Origin: an uncultured Alistipes sp.
Lineage (GTDB): Bacteria; Bacteroidota; Bacteroidia; Bacteroidales; Rikenellaceae
Assembly: GCA_900544265.1 (NCBI GenBank)
Contig: UQUQ01000042.1
Coordinates: 1 to 11,117 of the forward strand
DNA length: 11,117 bases
Direction of reading: 5' to 3'
Positions within the stretch are counted from its first letter, which is position 1. Each line of letters opens with the position of its first letter. Positions 1 through 6,865 of this stretch are shown here, one piece after another. Under the pieces are notes generated by a model. It saw nothing but the letters and a program-made list of their open reading frames with translations. It was not told where the DNA came from and did not search any database. Made by a program: the position numbers and the translations under genes.

Positions 1-217
1 GGTGATAGATGAACGACAAAATGTTTGCCGAACGGAAGCTGTCCAAAATCCGATAGATGGTCGAAACGGTCACCTCCCTATTGCGGGACTGGACCCGTTC
101 GATGATATCCTCCACCGTGGCGTGGCGCAGCTCCTGCATCGCCTTGTAGACCTCGCGGCGCTGCGGGGTCAGCTTCAGCCCCGCCTCCTTGATTCTTTGC
201 ACTCCTTCGTTGTTCAT
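1..217 (-). CDS. Fur-family transcriptional regulator, N-terminal part (cut by window start)
   Basis: This is the first 72 residues of a Fur-family repressor; the gene runs off the window at base 1. Read on the minus strand from the ATG at 217-215, it begins MNNEGVQRIKEAGLKLTPQR and carries the winged-helix DNA-binding domain: the LTPQRREVY helix at about residues 16-24, HATVEDI at about 32-38, and the recognition helix TVSTIYRILDSF at about 50-61. Fur proteins repress iron, zinc or peroxide-stress genes. The metal-binding dimerisation half that would separate Fur, Zur and PerR lies outside the window, so the subtype is open. The start is supported by an AAAGGA ribosome site 7 bases upstream. 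A TTGCAA palindrome over its promoter suggests autoregulation. A ferritin gene about 9.7 kb away carries a related site. Confidence 0.88.
   Translation of the reverse strand, partial: MNNEGVQRIKEAGLKLTPQRREVYKAMQELRHATVEDIIERVQSRNREVTVSTIYRILDSFRSANILSFIYH
9..37 (+). repeat. 29-bp imperfect direct repeat, copy 1
   Basis: This stretch lies inside the Fur-family coding region and matches bases 341-369 at 24 of 29 positions, including an unbroken 12-base ATGAACGACAAA and a shared TTTGCC. A shorter relative (AATGTTTGCC) occurs at 414-423. See copy 2. Confidence 0.55.
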
Positions 218-256
218 CGTTTTGTTCCTTTCTCTGGCGCAAACATAATGCGAATA

Positions 257-299
257 ATTTGCAATTGCAAATATTTTGCATAAAAAAAATTCAAGACAA
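257..299 (-). promoter_or_regulatory. Promoter and candidate operator of the Fur-family gene
   Basis: On the minus strand a near-consensus Bacteroidetes -7 box AATATTTG (275-268) lies 21 bases after a TTG (299-297). It is overlapped by a perfect 16-bp palindrome ATTTGCAATTGCAAAT (257-272), which contains two abutting TTGCAA hexamers, with a third imperfect one, TTGCAT, at 276-281. Repeated short hexamers are typical of Fur-family sites, and Streptomyces Nur is known to bind TTGCAA half-sites. Autorepression is inferred from the position. The expected transcript start is near 261, giving a leader of about 44 bases. Confidence 0.5.
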
Positions 300-340
300 G
301 AGAAAAAACCACCGCTGCGCAATGCTTGGAATCAACACAA

Positions 341-369
341 ATGAACGACAAACTATTTGCCAATCAGAA
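341..369 (+). repeat. 29-bp imperfect direct repeat, copy 2
   Basis: This is the second copy of the repeat at 9-37, sited in the non-coding stretch upstream of the Fur-family gene. Read on the minus strand in the Fur frame, it keeps A-N-x-L-S-F-I from the Fur protein, with two silent third-base changes but also a stop codon (TGA). It could therefore be a relic of a duplicated fur fragment. Similarity does not extend beyond the 29 bases. Confidence 0.5.
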
Positions 370-423
370 AAATTGGTATCAAAATAATTTTCACAAGCAA
401 TAGGAGAATCCGAAATGTTTGCC

Positions 424-431
424 TAAATTTG
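424..431 (+). promoter_or_regulatory. -7 promoter box for the membrane-protein gene
   Basis: TAAATTTG fits the Bacteroidetes TAnnTTTG consensus exactly. No clear TTG is seen 19-21 bases upstream, so the -33 element is weak or absent. Transcription would begin near 438, about 22 bases before the ATG at 460, which supports that start. Confidence 0.45.
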
Positions 432-459
432 AAGTATCGAGAACGAACCGATCTTCACA

Positions 460-912
460 ATGGCTTTCAAGGTTTTCACGCTGCTGATCAACGGACTGGC
501 TCCGGTTATTCCGGCCTGGTTCATCGCAAACTCGCAGCCGGAGGCGGTTATCAAACCGTGGCCAATCGTCTGGACATTGCTCGGGGTCAACGTGCTTTTA
601 ATTCTGATCGCCTGGAAACACCTCGGATATACGCGCCGGCAACGGGAAACGGAGGCCTTGATGCTGATCGTCAATGCATTCGTCCCTTTGGCAACCTACA
701 ACGGACTGTTCCCGGCCGAAACACACTATTCGTTTTCCACGCAAACGCTGCTGTACTGCTTCATGCAGGTTGTCTGGATTGTCTCGATTGAAATTGCACC
801 GGATTGGGTCGGACACATCCGACAGCGCAAAGCCGAAGAACGGGCCTTGTCGGGCAAACAGCACTTTGAATCCAGAGAAGAGGTCTTGAAAAAGCACCGG
901 AACAAGAGATAA
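460..912 (+). CDS. Hypothetical four-helix membrane protein
   Basis: I do not recognise this 150-residue protein. It shows four hydrophobic segments (about residues 5-23, 35-52, 65-84 and 95-113), giving an even number of membrane passes. A highly charged tail of about 32 residues follows (from H119, ending KKHRNKR) and is probably cytoplasmic. No catalytic motif stands out; prolines sit in helices 1 and 3. The ATG at 460 is chosen because a TAnnTTTG box lies 29-36 bases upstream. There is no convincing Shine-Dalgarno sequence, which is common in this phylum. Base composition is intermediate between the AT-rich flanks and the GC-rich core genes. A strong terminator hairpin at 1023-1052 ends the unit. 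It stands alone between the Fur-family gene and a convergent mrr. A link with mrr is possible but nothing in the sequence shows one. Confidence 0.7.
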   Translation: MAFKVFTLLINGLAPVIPAWFIANSQPEAVIKPWPIVWTLLGVNVLLILIAWKHLGYTRRQRETEALMLIVNAFVPLATYNGLFPAETHYSFSTQTLLYCFMQVVWIVSIEIAPDWVGHIRQRKAEERALSGKQHFESREEVLKKHRNKR

Positions 913-1184
913 GAAAAATCAAGTTTCCTCCAAACGCAACACAGTATCAGGAGAGGAAAGCCCTATCCACGATCGAACCCCGAACCGATACCCTGCCTGT
1001 TTCCAAAAGAACCGGGCCACGAAAAAAGCGGCAAATGATTTTGTCGCTTTTTATAGTGAGCCTTCCTTTGGCTCTATTTTATGTTACAATACACAGAACA
1101 TACATTCTTTCCCGGCATCGAGAAATGAATTTCCGGAAACAGTCGCAACTAACTACAAACATTTAGAACAAAGAGACAGAATTG
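913..1184. other. Convergent intergenic region without a gene
   Basis: This AT-rich stretch lies between the ends of the membrane-protein gene and mrr. It contains the strong hairpin at 1023-1052 and a smaller one at 1058-1074 (GAGCC, 7-base loop, GGCTC) followed by TATTTTA. I see no open frame, promoter or RNA gene in the rest. Confidence 0.5.
1023..1052. terminator. Bidirectional intrinsic terminator
   Basis: A 13-bp stem (1023-1035 pairing with 1040-1052, one G-T wobble) encloses a 4-base loop. Its outer arms are A-runs and T-runs, so a U-tract follows the hairpin on either strand. It lies 110 bases after the membrane-protein gene and 133 bases after mrr, and can serve both convergent genes. 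Confidence 0.8.
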
Positions 1185-2120
1185 TCATTTGTCATCCCCC
1201 ATTGAGTCCCAATAATCGCTATCCATTTTCATCACCTTGAAGGTCATCTCGGTCTGAAGGCCCAACCCAAAATCATATATATACTCTGTTAATTGATGGC
1301 CATTAATTAAAATTACAGTAGGCGATCCATTCAAACTATCCACATAATCTATAGCTCCCTTTGTAAAATCTGACGTAGTGATAAAAACACCTTTTTTAGA
1401 TGAACTCCCCGCCACAGCACCCACAAAACTCTGCACCTCGTTACGTCCGACATTATTACCCAACGCATAGCGCTTGGCCTGAATAGAAATATGATTAAAG
1501 CCAAGAATATCTTCTTTTATAATACCATCGATGCCTCCATCATTAGATAATTTTGTAACAATCCCTGAATTTTTCACCTCTCCGCCATATCCCATTGCTT
1601 GAAGCAGTCTCACAACCAATCGCTCGAATTCCTGGGGCTTTTTACCGAGTATTGTTGCAAGAATCTCCGACTGAATGGATTGCTTTATATTATCATACGA
1701 ATTATATAACCGCTCTTGAGGTGTCGGTTCATTCTCTCCGGTGGCATCCAATGTCACTTCTAATGTATCTTTAATTTTAGACTCCTTCTTCGGAGTTCGG
1801 GCGCTGACAGCTGTCTTAATATACTCACTTATCTGTTCATCGGAACACGATTCTAGCATAGACAAACCCTTACTGCTAATTTTATAGTCTCCTCGTTTGG
1901 GCTTTTCAACTAAACCGGCAATGAATAGATAAGACAAAGCCCAAGATATACGGTCCAAAAATATTTCTCCATTACCCGATGGATACCATGCATTCATCTC
2001 TTCATCTGTCAAATGGAAATATTCTGCCAATGGAGCCCGGAAATCCTTAGCTCTCATAACTGCACCCGACTTCAAGGTTTTCAGCGCCTGTATCCTAATC
2101 TGTTCAAACTGAGGTATCAT
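1185..2120 (-). CDS. mrr: Mrr-type restriction endonuclease (probable type IV, modified-DNA specific)
   Basis: This 311-residue protein matches E. coli Mrr (304 residues) in length and architecture. The N-terminal winged-helix Mrr_N domain (about 1-95) should bind DNA. A variable linker follows, and the C-terminal Mrr_cat domain (about 155-290) is a PD-(D/E)XK nuclease. Visible active-site motifs are FERLV (165-169), the GYGG turn (177-180), DGGIDG (194-199, catalytic D198) and QAK (214-216); GVFITTS (244-250) is also family-typical. Mrr enzymes cut DNA carrying foreign methylation. No methyltransferase or specificity gene is adjacent, which fits a stand-alone type IV enzyme. The open frame extends 70 codons further upstream (to 2330), but the start at 2120 is preferred: it aligns with the E. 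coli N-terminus and lies 30 bases after a good promoter that sits inside the upstream extension. An ATG at 2183 has a ribosome-site-like GAGG but overlaps that promoter. Codon use is much more AT-rich than in fbp or purC, which suggests transfer. Confidence 0.9.
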   Translation of the reverse strand: MIPQFEQIRIQALKTLKSGAVMRAKDFRAPLAEYFHLTDEEMNAWYPSGNGEIFLDRISWALSYLFIAGLVEKPKRGDYKISSKGLSMLESCSDEQISEYIKTAVSARTPKKESKIKDTLEVTLDATGENEPTPQERLYNSYDNIKQSIQSEILATILGKKPQEFERLVVRLLQAMGYGGEVKNSGIVTKLSNDGGIDGIIKEDILGFNHISIQAKRYALGNNVGRNEVQSFVGAVAGSSSKKGVFITTSDFTKGAIDYVDSLNGSPTVILINGHQLTEYIYDFGLGLQTEMTFKVMKMDSDYWDSMGDDK

Positions 2121-2150
2121 TACTCGATGCTTTTTAGAACTGGTATTTAA

Positions 2151-2180
2151 CAAAGTTACAATTTTTTCCACATATTCCAA
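2151..2180 (-). promoter_or_regulatory. mrr promoter
   Basis: On the minus strand, TTG (2180-2178), exactly 19 bases and TAACTTTG (2158-2151) form a close match to the Bacteroidetes sigma-ABfr promoter. Transcription would start near 2144, giving a leader of about 24 bases before the ATG at 2120. Confidence 0.65.
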
Positions 2181-2361
2181 CATTTCTACCTCATGTACAC
2201 TGCACCCGCGGCAGAGCATTACCGGCAGAACTCTCACATTCCAACAAGGGGCAATAAGTGCGACTAATACCCGTAAGGTCACCAGCGGTGTTGATTGATG
2301 GATGACAGGAGCAATAGACATATCCGGCACGGTCTCCGCGCCGCTGGTTTTGCGGGAAATG

Positions 2362-2393
2362 TTTGGCGCTTTGGGAAATATCCGCTACTTTAG
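2362..2393 (+). promoter_or_regulatory. fbp promoter
   Basis: TTTG (2362-2365), 20 bases and TACTTTAG (2386-2393, one mismatch to TAnnTTTG) form a Bacteroidetes-type promoter. The expected start near 2399 leaves a leader of about 17 bases before the ATG at 2416. Confidence 0.5.
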
Positions 2394-2415
2394 TGAAAAA
2401 TTAGAGCGACCGTCC

Positions 2416-4401
2416 ATGAGCACCACCGCAGATGCGGCCTACACCGCCGCCGACCTGAAGTATCTCGGACTGCTGTCCGAGAAGTTCCCGACCATTGCCG
2501 ATGCAAGCACCGAGATCATCAACCTGGAAGCCATCCTGAACCTCCCGAAGGGGACCGAACACTTCCTGACGGACCTCCACGGGGAGTACGAATCCTTCCG
2601 CCACGTGCTGAAGAACGCCTCGGGGGTCATCCGGCAGAAGGTGCACGAGGTGTTCAACAACACGCTGCGCGAGTCGGAGATGAGCGAGTTGTGCACGCTG
2701 ATCTACTATCCGGAAGAGAAGCTCCGGCTCATCAAGGCGCGCGAAGCCGACCTGAACGACTGGTACAAGGTGACGCTCAACCAGCTCACGGAGGTGTGCC
2801 GCGCCGTCTCGGTGAAGTACACCCGCTCGAAGGTGCGCAAGATGCTGCCGCCCGACTTCTCCTACGTGATCCAGGAGCTGCTCCACGAGTCGGATTCGCC
2901 GGGCTCCTCCAAGCAGAACTACTTCAACGGCATCCTGAACTCGATCATCGCGATCGGCCGGGCCGACGCCTTCATCATCGCCATGAGCAACGTGATCCAG
3001 CGGCTGACGATCGACCGCCTGCACATCATCGGCGACATCTTCGACCGCGGGCCCGGGCCGCACATCATCCTCGACACGCTGGCGCAATACGACCGCTACG
3101 ACATCCAGTGGGGCAACCACGACATCCTCTGGATGGGTGCCGCGGCCGGCAACACGGCCTCGATCGCCAACGTCATCCGCCTGTCGGCCCGCTACGACAA
3201 CCTCGACGTGCTGGAGGACGGCTACGGCATCAACCTGCTGCCGCTGGCCCGCTTCGCCATGGAGTACTACAACACTCCCTGCGCGCCCTACAAGCCCAAG
3301 TCGATGCCCGACACCGGAGGCAACGAGCGCGACACGCTGCTGACGAGCCAGATGCACAAGGCCATCACGGTGCTGCAGTTCAAGATCGAGGGGCAGCTCA
3401 TCAAGCGCCACCCGGAATACGGCATGTCGTCGCGGCTGCTGCTCGAGCAGATCGACTACAAGCGGGGCACCATCCGGCTCGACGGCGAGGAGTACCCGCT
3501 CCGCGACGCGGACTTCCCGACGGTCGACCCGGCAAACCCCTACGCGCTGACCCCGGCCGAGGAGCGGCTGATCCGCACGCTGCAGGCCTCGTTCCTGAAC
3601 AGCTACAAGCTGCAGAAGCACATCCGCCTGCTCTACCTGAAAGGAAGCATCTACCTGGCCGTCAACTCGAACCTGATGTACCACGCCTCGATCCCGATGA
3701 CCGACGACGGCGAGTTCAAGAGCGTACTGATCGACGGCAAGTCCTACGCGGGGCGTGCGCTGCTCGACCGGCTCGACCTGCTGGCGCGCGAGGCCTACTT
3801 CGGCGGCAACGGACAGCAGAGCCGCGAGCGGGCGCTCGACTACATGTGGTACCTGTGGTGCGGACCCGACTCGCCGTTCTTCGACAAGTCGAAGATGGCG
3901 ACCTTCGAGCGCTACCTGATCGAGGACAAGCGGGCCCAGCACGAGGAGAAGGGGGCCTACTACAAGCACATGGAGGATACCGAGATGTGCCGCCGGATTC
4001 TCGCCGCCTTCGATCTCGACCCGGAGCGGTCGCACATCATCTCGGGACACGTGCCCGTAAAGACGCGCAAGGGCGAGAGCCCGATCAAGGCGGGCGGACG
4101 GCTGCTGATGATCGACGGCGGCTTCTCGAAGGCCTACCAGTCCGAGACGGGCATCGCGGGCTACACGCTGATCTTCAACTCGCACGGGCTACAGCTCGTG
4201 CAGCACGAACCCTTCGAGTCGAGCGTCAAGGCCGTCGAGGAGGGGCGGGACATCATCTCGACGAAGATGATCGTCGAGGCGATGACGGACCGCATCACCG
4301 TGCGCGACACGACGATCGGCAAGGAGCTGCAACGGCAGATCGACGACCTGCTGCAGCTGCTGGCGGCCTACCGCGGGGGCTGGATCAAGGAGCGGAAGTG
4401 A
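2416..4401 (+). CDS. fbp: Fructose-1,6-bisphosphatase, class III
   Basis: This cytoplasmic enzyme hydrolyses fructose 1,6-bisphosphate to fructose 6-phosphate, a committed step of gluconeogenesis. The 661-residue length fits the class III family (Bacillus subtilis Fbp is about 670) and is twice that of class I enzymes. It has a calcineurin-like metallophosphatase core: [10 protein letters not shown] with D53 and H55, GDIFDRG at 206-212, GNHD at 233-236 and the late SGHVPVK at 543-549. These are the expected metal ligands; the family is Mn2+-dependent. The frame is open from 2302, but the ATG at 2416 ([10 protein letters not shown]) is preferred because the promoter at 2362-2393 lies inside the upstream extension and the family N-terminus begins about there. 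It is strongly GC-rich, unlike mrr next door. A 206-base gap and a separate promoter separate it from purC. Confidence 0.95.
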   Translation: MSTTADAAYTAADLKYLGLLSEKFPTIADASTEIINLEAILNLPKGTEHFLTDLHGEYESFRHVLKNASGVIRQKVHEVFNNTLRESEMSELCTLIYYPEEKLRLIKAREADLNDWYKVTLNQLTEVCRAVSVKYTRSKVRKMLPPDFSYVIQELLHESDSPGSSKQNYFNGILNSIIAIGRADAFIIAMSNVIQRLTIDRLHIIGDIFDRGPGPHIILDTLAQYDRYDIQWGNHDILWMGAAAGNTASIANVIRLSARYDNLDVLEDGYGINLLPLARFAMEYYNTPCAPYKPKSMPDTGGNERDTLLTSQMHKAITVLQFKIEGQLIKRHPEYGMSSRLLLEQIDYKRGTIRLDGEEYPLRDADFPTVDPANPYALTPAEERLIRTLQASFLNSYKLQKHIRLLYLKGSIYLAVNSNLMYHASIPMTDDGEFKSVLIDGKSYAGRALLDRLDLLAREAYFGGNGQQSRERALDYMWYLWCGPDSPFFDKSKMATFERYLIEDKRAQHEEKGAYYKHMEDTEMCRRILAAFDLDPERSHIISGHVPVKTRKGESPIKAGGRLLMIDGGFSKAYQSETGIAGYTLIFNSHGLQLVQHEPFESSVKAVEEGRDIISTKMIVEAMTDRITVRDTTIGKELQRQIDDLLQLLAAYRGGWIKERK

Positions 4402-4607
4402 CGCAACGGCACCCTTTCGGGCCCGCCCGCTCGCGGAAAGCGGTTGCCGACCCGTGGGCGGCGTACCGGAAAATGGCTCCCGGCCGAAAGCCTCCGGCGG
4501 GGGGGGGTGTGGCCCTGCCGGCGGGCGGCCATGCAGAAAAATCCCCGAAAAGATTCCTTATTCGCACAAAAACATCTATTTTTGCAGGCAGTAAACCAGC
4601 AAACACA
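4402..4607. other. fbp-purC intergenic region with a nine-G tract
   Basis: This very GC-rich gap contains several short overlapping inverted repeats but no clean terminator followed by a T-run. A nine-base G homopolymer lies at 4499-4507, about 70 bases upstream of the purC -7 box. No gene is seen. Confidence 0.4.
4577..4584 (+). promoter_or_regulatory. purC -7 promoter box
   Basis: TATTTTTG fits TAnnTTTG exactly. Only a poor TTAT-like -33 element lies about 20 bases upstream. Transcription would begin near 4591, about 17 bases before the purC ATG. No purine riboswitch fits in so short a leader. Confidence 0.6.
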
Positions 4608-5567
4608 ATGAACGCTATCACACGCACCGATTTTCACTTCGAGGGTCAGAAGAGCAAGTACACCGGCAAGGTCCGCGACGTTTACGACATCGACGACAAG
4701 TACCTGGTCATGGTGGTGACCGACCGCATTTCGGCCTTCGACGTCGTCCTGCCCGAGGGCATTCCCTACAAGGGTCAGGTTCTGAACCAGATTGCCGCCA
4801 AGTTCCTCGACGCGACGGCCGACATTCTCCCGAACTGGAAGATCGCCGTGCCGGACCCGATGGTCACCGTCGGCCGCAAGTGCGAGCCGTTCAAGGTGGA
4901 GATGGTCATCCGCGGCTACCTCTCGGGCCATGCCTGGCGCGAGTACAAGGCCGGCCGGCGCACGATCTGCGGCGTGGAGATGCCCGACGGCATGGTCGAG
5001 AACCAGCGCTTCCCCGAGCCAATCATCACCCCGACCTCGAAGGCCGCGGCGGGCCACGACGAGGACATCTCGAAGGAGCAGATCATCGCCTCGGGGCTCG
5101 TGAGCCGCGAGGACTACGAACAGCTGGAGCGCTACACGCGGGCGATCTACCGCCGGGGCTGCGAAATCGCCGCCCGCATGGGGCTGATCCTCGTGGACAC
5201 GAAATACGAGTTCGGTAAGAGGGACGGGGTCATCTACCTCATGGACGAGATCCACACCCCCGACTCGTCGCGTTACTTCTACGCCGAGGGCTACGAGGAG
5301 CGCCTGGCCAGGGGCGAGCGGCAGCGGCAGCTCTCGAAGGAGTTTGTCCGCGAGTGGCTCATGGCCAACGGCTTCCAGGGCCAGCCGGGGCAGCGTGTTC
5401 CCGAGATGACGCCCGAGATCGTCGCGGGCATCACCGACCGCTATGTCGAGCTCTACGAGAAGATCACCGGCGAGCCGTTCGTCAAGGCAGCAGAGGCATC
5501 CGACCCGGAGGCCATCCTGCGCCGCATCGAGGAGCACGTCGCCGCCTGCCTGAAGCACCTCGAATAA
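4608..5567 (+). CDS. purC: Phosphoribosylaminoimidazole-succinocarboxamide (SAICAR) synthase
   Basis: PurC joins CAIR and aspartate using ATP to make SAICAR in de novo purine synthesis. Motifs in order are [11 protein letters not shown] at 18-28 (glycine-rich ATP loop), TDRISAFD at 38-45, the GQVLN segment at 56-60, [11 protein letters not shown] at 100-110, LVDTKYEFG at 195-203 and [10 protein letters not shown] at 213-222. At 319 residues it is the long form (E. coli PurC is about 237), with an extra C-terminal region from about residue 240. The ATG at 4608 follows the promoter by about 17 bases and gives the standard N-terminus. The reading frame stays open far upstream through fbp, but only because GC-rich codons rarely form stops. 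A strong terminator follows at 5644-5692. No other pur genes are in the window. Confidence 0.96.
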   Translation: MNAITRTDFHFEGQKSKYTGKVRDVYDIDDKYLVMVVTDRISAFDVVLPEGIPYKGQVLNQIAAKFLDATADILPNWKIAVPDPMVTVGRKCEPFKVEMVIRGYLSGHAWREYKAGRRTICGVEMPDGMVENQRFPEPIITPTSKAAAGHDEDISKEQIIASGLVSREDYEQLERYTRAIYRRGCEIAARMGLILVDTKYEFGKRDGVIYLMDEIHTPDSSRYFYAEGYEERLARGERQRQLSKEFVREWLMANGFQGQPGQRVPEMTPEIVAGITDRYVELYEKITGEPFVKAAEASDPEAILRRIEEHVAACLKHLE

Positions 5568-5643
5568 ATCCGACAGCACCCTGCACCCGCCGCTCCGCTT
5601 CCGATCCGAGGGAACGGCAGGGCACGGCATCATACCCCACCGC

Positions 5644-5692
5644 AACTGCGCCGCAACAGACCGCAACCGTGATCCGCTGCGGCGCGGTTTTT
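5644..5692 (+). terminator. purC terminator
   Basis: A 12-bp stem (5644-5655 with 5678-5689, one T-G wobble) encloses a 22-base loop that can form a smaller hairpin, and T bases follow at 5690-5692. It lies 77 bases after the purC stop and separates purC from the flavodoxin pair. Confidence 0.7.
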
Positions 5693-5730
5693 GTATCCCT
5701 GCCCGCTTCGGATACGACAAGAGACACCGC

Positions 5731-6246
5731 ATGAGACTGATCCTTACCGACAGAGCGCTCCGCGTGGCGGTTCCGGACGACGGCAAGACCGCATACGTCG
5801 ATCTCACGACGCGGAAGATCGCCCGCTGCGTCGGGTGCTTCGGATGCTGGACCCGCACCCCGGGCCGCTGCGTCATCCGCGACGACGCCACGCGCATCTA
5901 TCCGCTGATCGCCCGGAGCGATACGCTCCTTTATGTCAGCCGCATCCGGTACGGCGGCTACGACACCGTCATGAAGACCATGCTCGAGCGGGCCATTCCG
6001 GTCCAGCAGGCCTTCATCCGCGTGGTCGACGGCGAGACCCACCACGAACAGCGGGCCGTCGTACCGAAGCGGGCGACGATCGTCGCCTACGGGGCCGAGA
6101 CGCCCGACGAGCTGGAGCTCTTCCGGCAGCTGATCGCCCGCAACGCCCGAAACATGAATTTTACCGAACACCGTGTGCTGTTCGTCCGCGAAGACGAGGT
6201 CGACGACACCGTAAAACAACTCATCGCCACGTGGGAAAGATCATGA
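5731..6246 (+). CDS. Iron-sulfur flavoprotein-like protein (flavodoxin/NADPH-dependent FMN reductase family)
   Basis: This 171-residue, probably cytoplasmic redox protein has a flavodoxin-like alpha/beta pattern. Its main signature is C33-x2-C36-x2-C39-x7-C47, the compact cysteine spacing of archaeal and bacterial iron-sulfur flavoproteins (Isf), where it holds a [4Fe-4S] cluster. [24 protein letters not shown] (about 64-87) matches the family segment after the cysteine motif. The usual N-terminal NGSPR-type loop that holds the FMN phosphate is not visible. The chain begins [20 protein letters not shown] instead, so FMN binding is uncertain. The stop codon overlaps the start of the next flavodoxin gene (ATGA), which implies translational coupling. 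No TAnnTTTG promoter is evident upstream. Substrate and partner are unknown. Confidence 0.75.
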   Translation: MRLILTDRALRVAVPDDGKTAYVDLTTRKIARCVGCFGCWTRTPGRCVIRDDATRIYPLIARSDTLLYVSRIRYGGYDTVMKTMLERAIPVQQAFIRVVDGETHHEQRAVVPKRATIVAYGAETPDELELFRQLIARNARNMNFTEHRVLFVREDEVDDTVKQLIATWERS

Positions 6247-6836
6247 TACTCAACGGCAGCCCGCGGGCGCCGAAATCCAACTCCAAACGCTACGCCGCCC
6301 TGTTCCGGCGTTACTGCCCTGCCGGGAGCGACTATTTCGAAATCACGGCCCGCAACCACGCGGAGCTTATCGGGCGGATGGACGCATACAGCGATCTGCT
6401 GCTCGTATTCCCGCTCTACGCCGACAGCCTGCCCGTCGGGCTGCTCGACTTTCTCAAGTCACTGGAGCTCCACGCGGGGAAGCGGCGCCCCGTCGTGTCG
6501 GTACTCGTCAACTGCGGATTCCGGGAATACCGGCAGAACGAAACGGCCGTCGCCATGCTCCGCCTCTTCTGCCATCGGCACGGCTATCCGTTCGGTGCCG
6601 TGCTGATGCTGGGCAGCGGCGAGGCCATTCTCGAAACGCCGTTCCGCTTTCTCGCCGTGCGGAAGATCCGGCAGCTGGCCCGGGCCGTCGCCGACGGGCA
6701 GCACCCCGTGCTGCACACCACCCTGCCGCTGACGGCCGGGCTCTTCTGCCGGGCGGCCAACCGCTACTGGGTGCTTTACGGCAGGCGGTACGGAGTTTCG
6801 GCGGAGCAGATGCGCACCCCCGACATCGAAGCCTGA
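6243..6836 (+). CDS. NADPH-dependent FMN reductase / flavodoxin-family protein
   Basis: This 197-residue flavodoxin-fold protein begins [14 protein letters not shown], with the phosphate-binding loop (residues 4-14) that cradles FMN. A family-typical LLLVFPLYADSLPVGLLDFL follows at about 52-71. It should be a cytoplasmic flavin-dependent oxidoreductase or electron carrier; the substrate cannot be read from sequence. It has none of the clustered cysteines of its upstream partner. The ATG overlaps the preceding stop by four bases, and a GGGAAAG ribosome-site-like stretch sits just upstream. An in-frame GTG at 6231 would add four residues (MGKI) and complete the first beta strand, so it is a realistic alternative start. 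It converges on the thioesterase gene, with 29 bases between the two stop codons. Confidence 0.8.
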   Translation: MILNGSPRAPKSNSKRYAALFRRYCPAGSDYFEITARNHAELIGRMDAYSDLLLVFPLYADSLPVGLLDFLKSLELHAGKRRPVVSVLVNCGFREYRQNETAVAMLRLFCHRHGYPFGAVLMLGSGEAILETPFRFLAVRKIRQLARAVADGQHPVLHTTLPLTAGLFCRAANRYWVLYGRRYGVSAEQMRTPDIEA

Positions 6837-6865
6837 CGCTTCGCGTGTCGGCCGGCCGGAGCGGC

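Larger units (their letters stand above)
2121..2415. other. Divergent intergenic region mrr/fbp
   Basis: This stretch holds the two divergent promoters (mrr 2151-2180, fbp 2362-2393). Both flanking frames stay open through part of it, but I see no support for coding there. An 8-bp inverted repeat (ACCAGCGG at 2281-2288, CCGCTGGT at 2341-2348) lies near the shift from AT-rich to GC-rich sequence. Bases 2184-2280 hold nothing I can identify. Confidence 0.45.

Noticed and set aside
415..426. A three-codon micro-ORF (ATG TTT GCC TAA) with a TAGGAG ribosome site, in frame with the membrane-protein gene
   Set aside because: Its stop codon is part of the exact TAnnTTTG -7 box at 424-431, so it would lie upstream of the expected transcript start.
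357..791. A 144-codon frame overlapping the membrane-protein gene
   Set aside because: It is out of frame with the protein that shows four clean hydrophobic helices, and its own product has no membrane or domain pattern.
2401..4185. A 594-codon open frame antisense to fbp
   Set aside because: It is exactly opposite a confidently identified fbp and its product is rich in Arg, Val and Leu without motifs, a common shadow of GC-rich genes.
2691..4607. A long in-frame extension of purC across fbp that would make a 958-residue fusion
   Set aside because: It overlaps fbp in another frame, the translation is Arg/Ala/Pro-rich, and a good promoter and the normal PurC start lie at 4577-4610.
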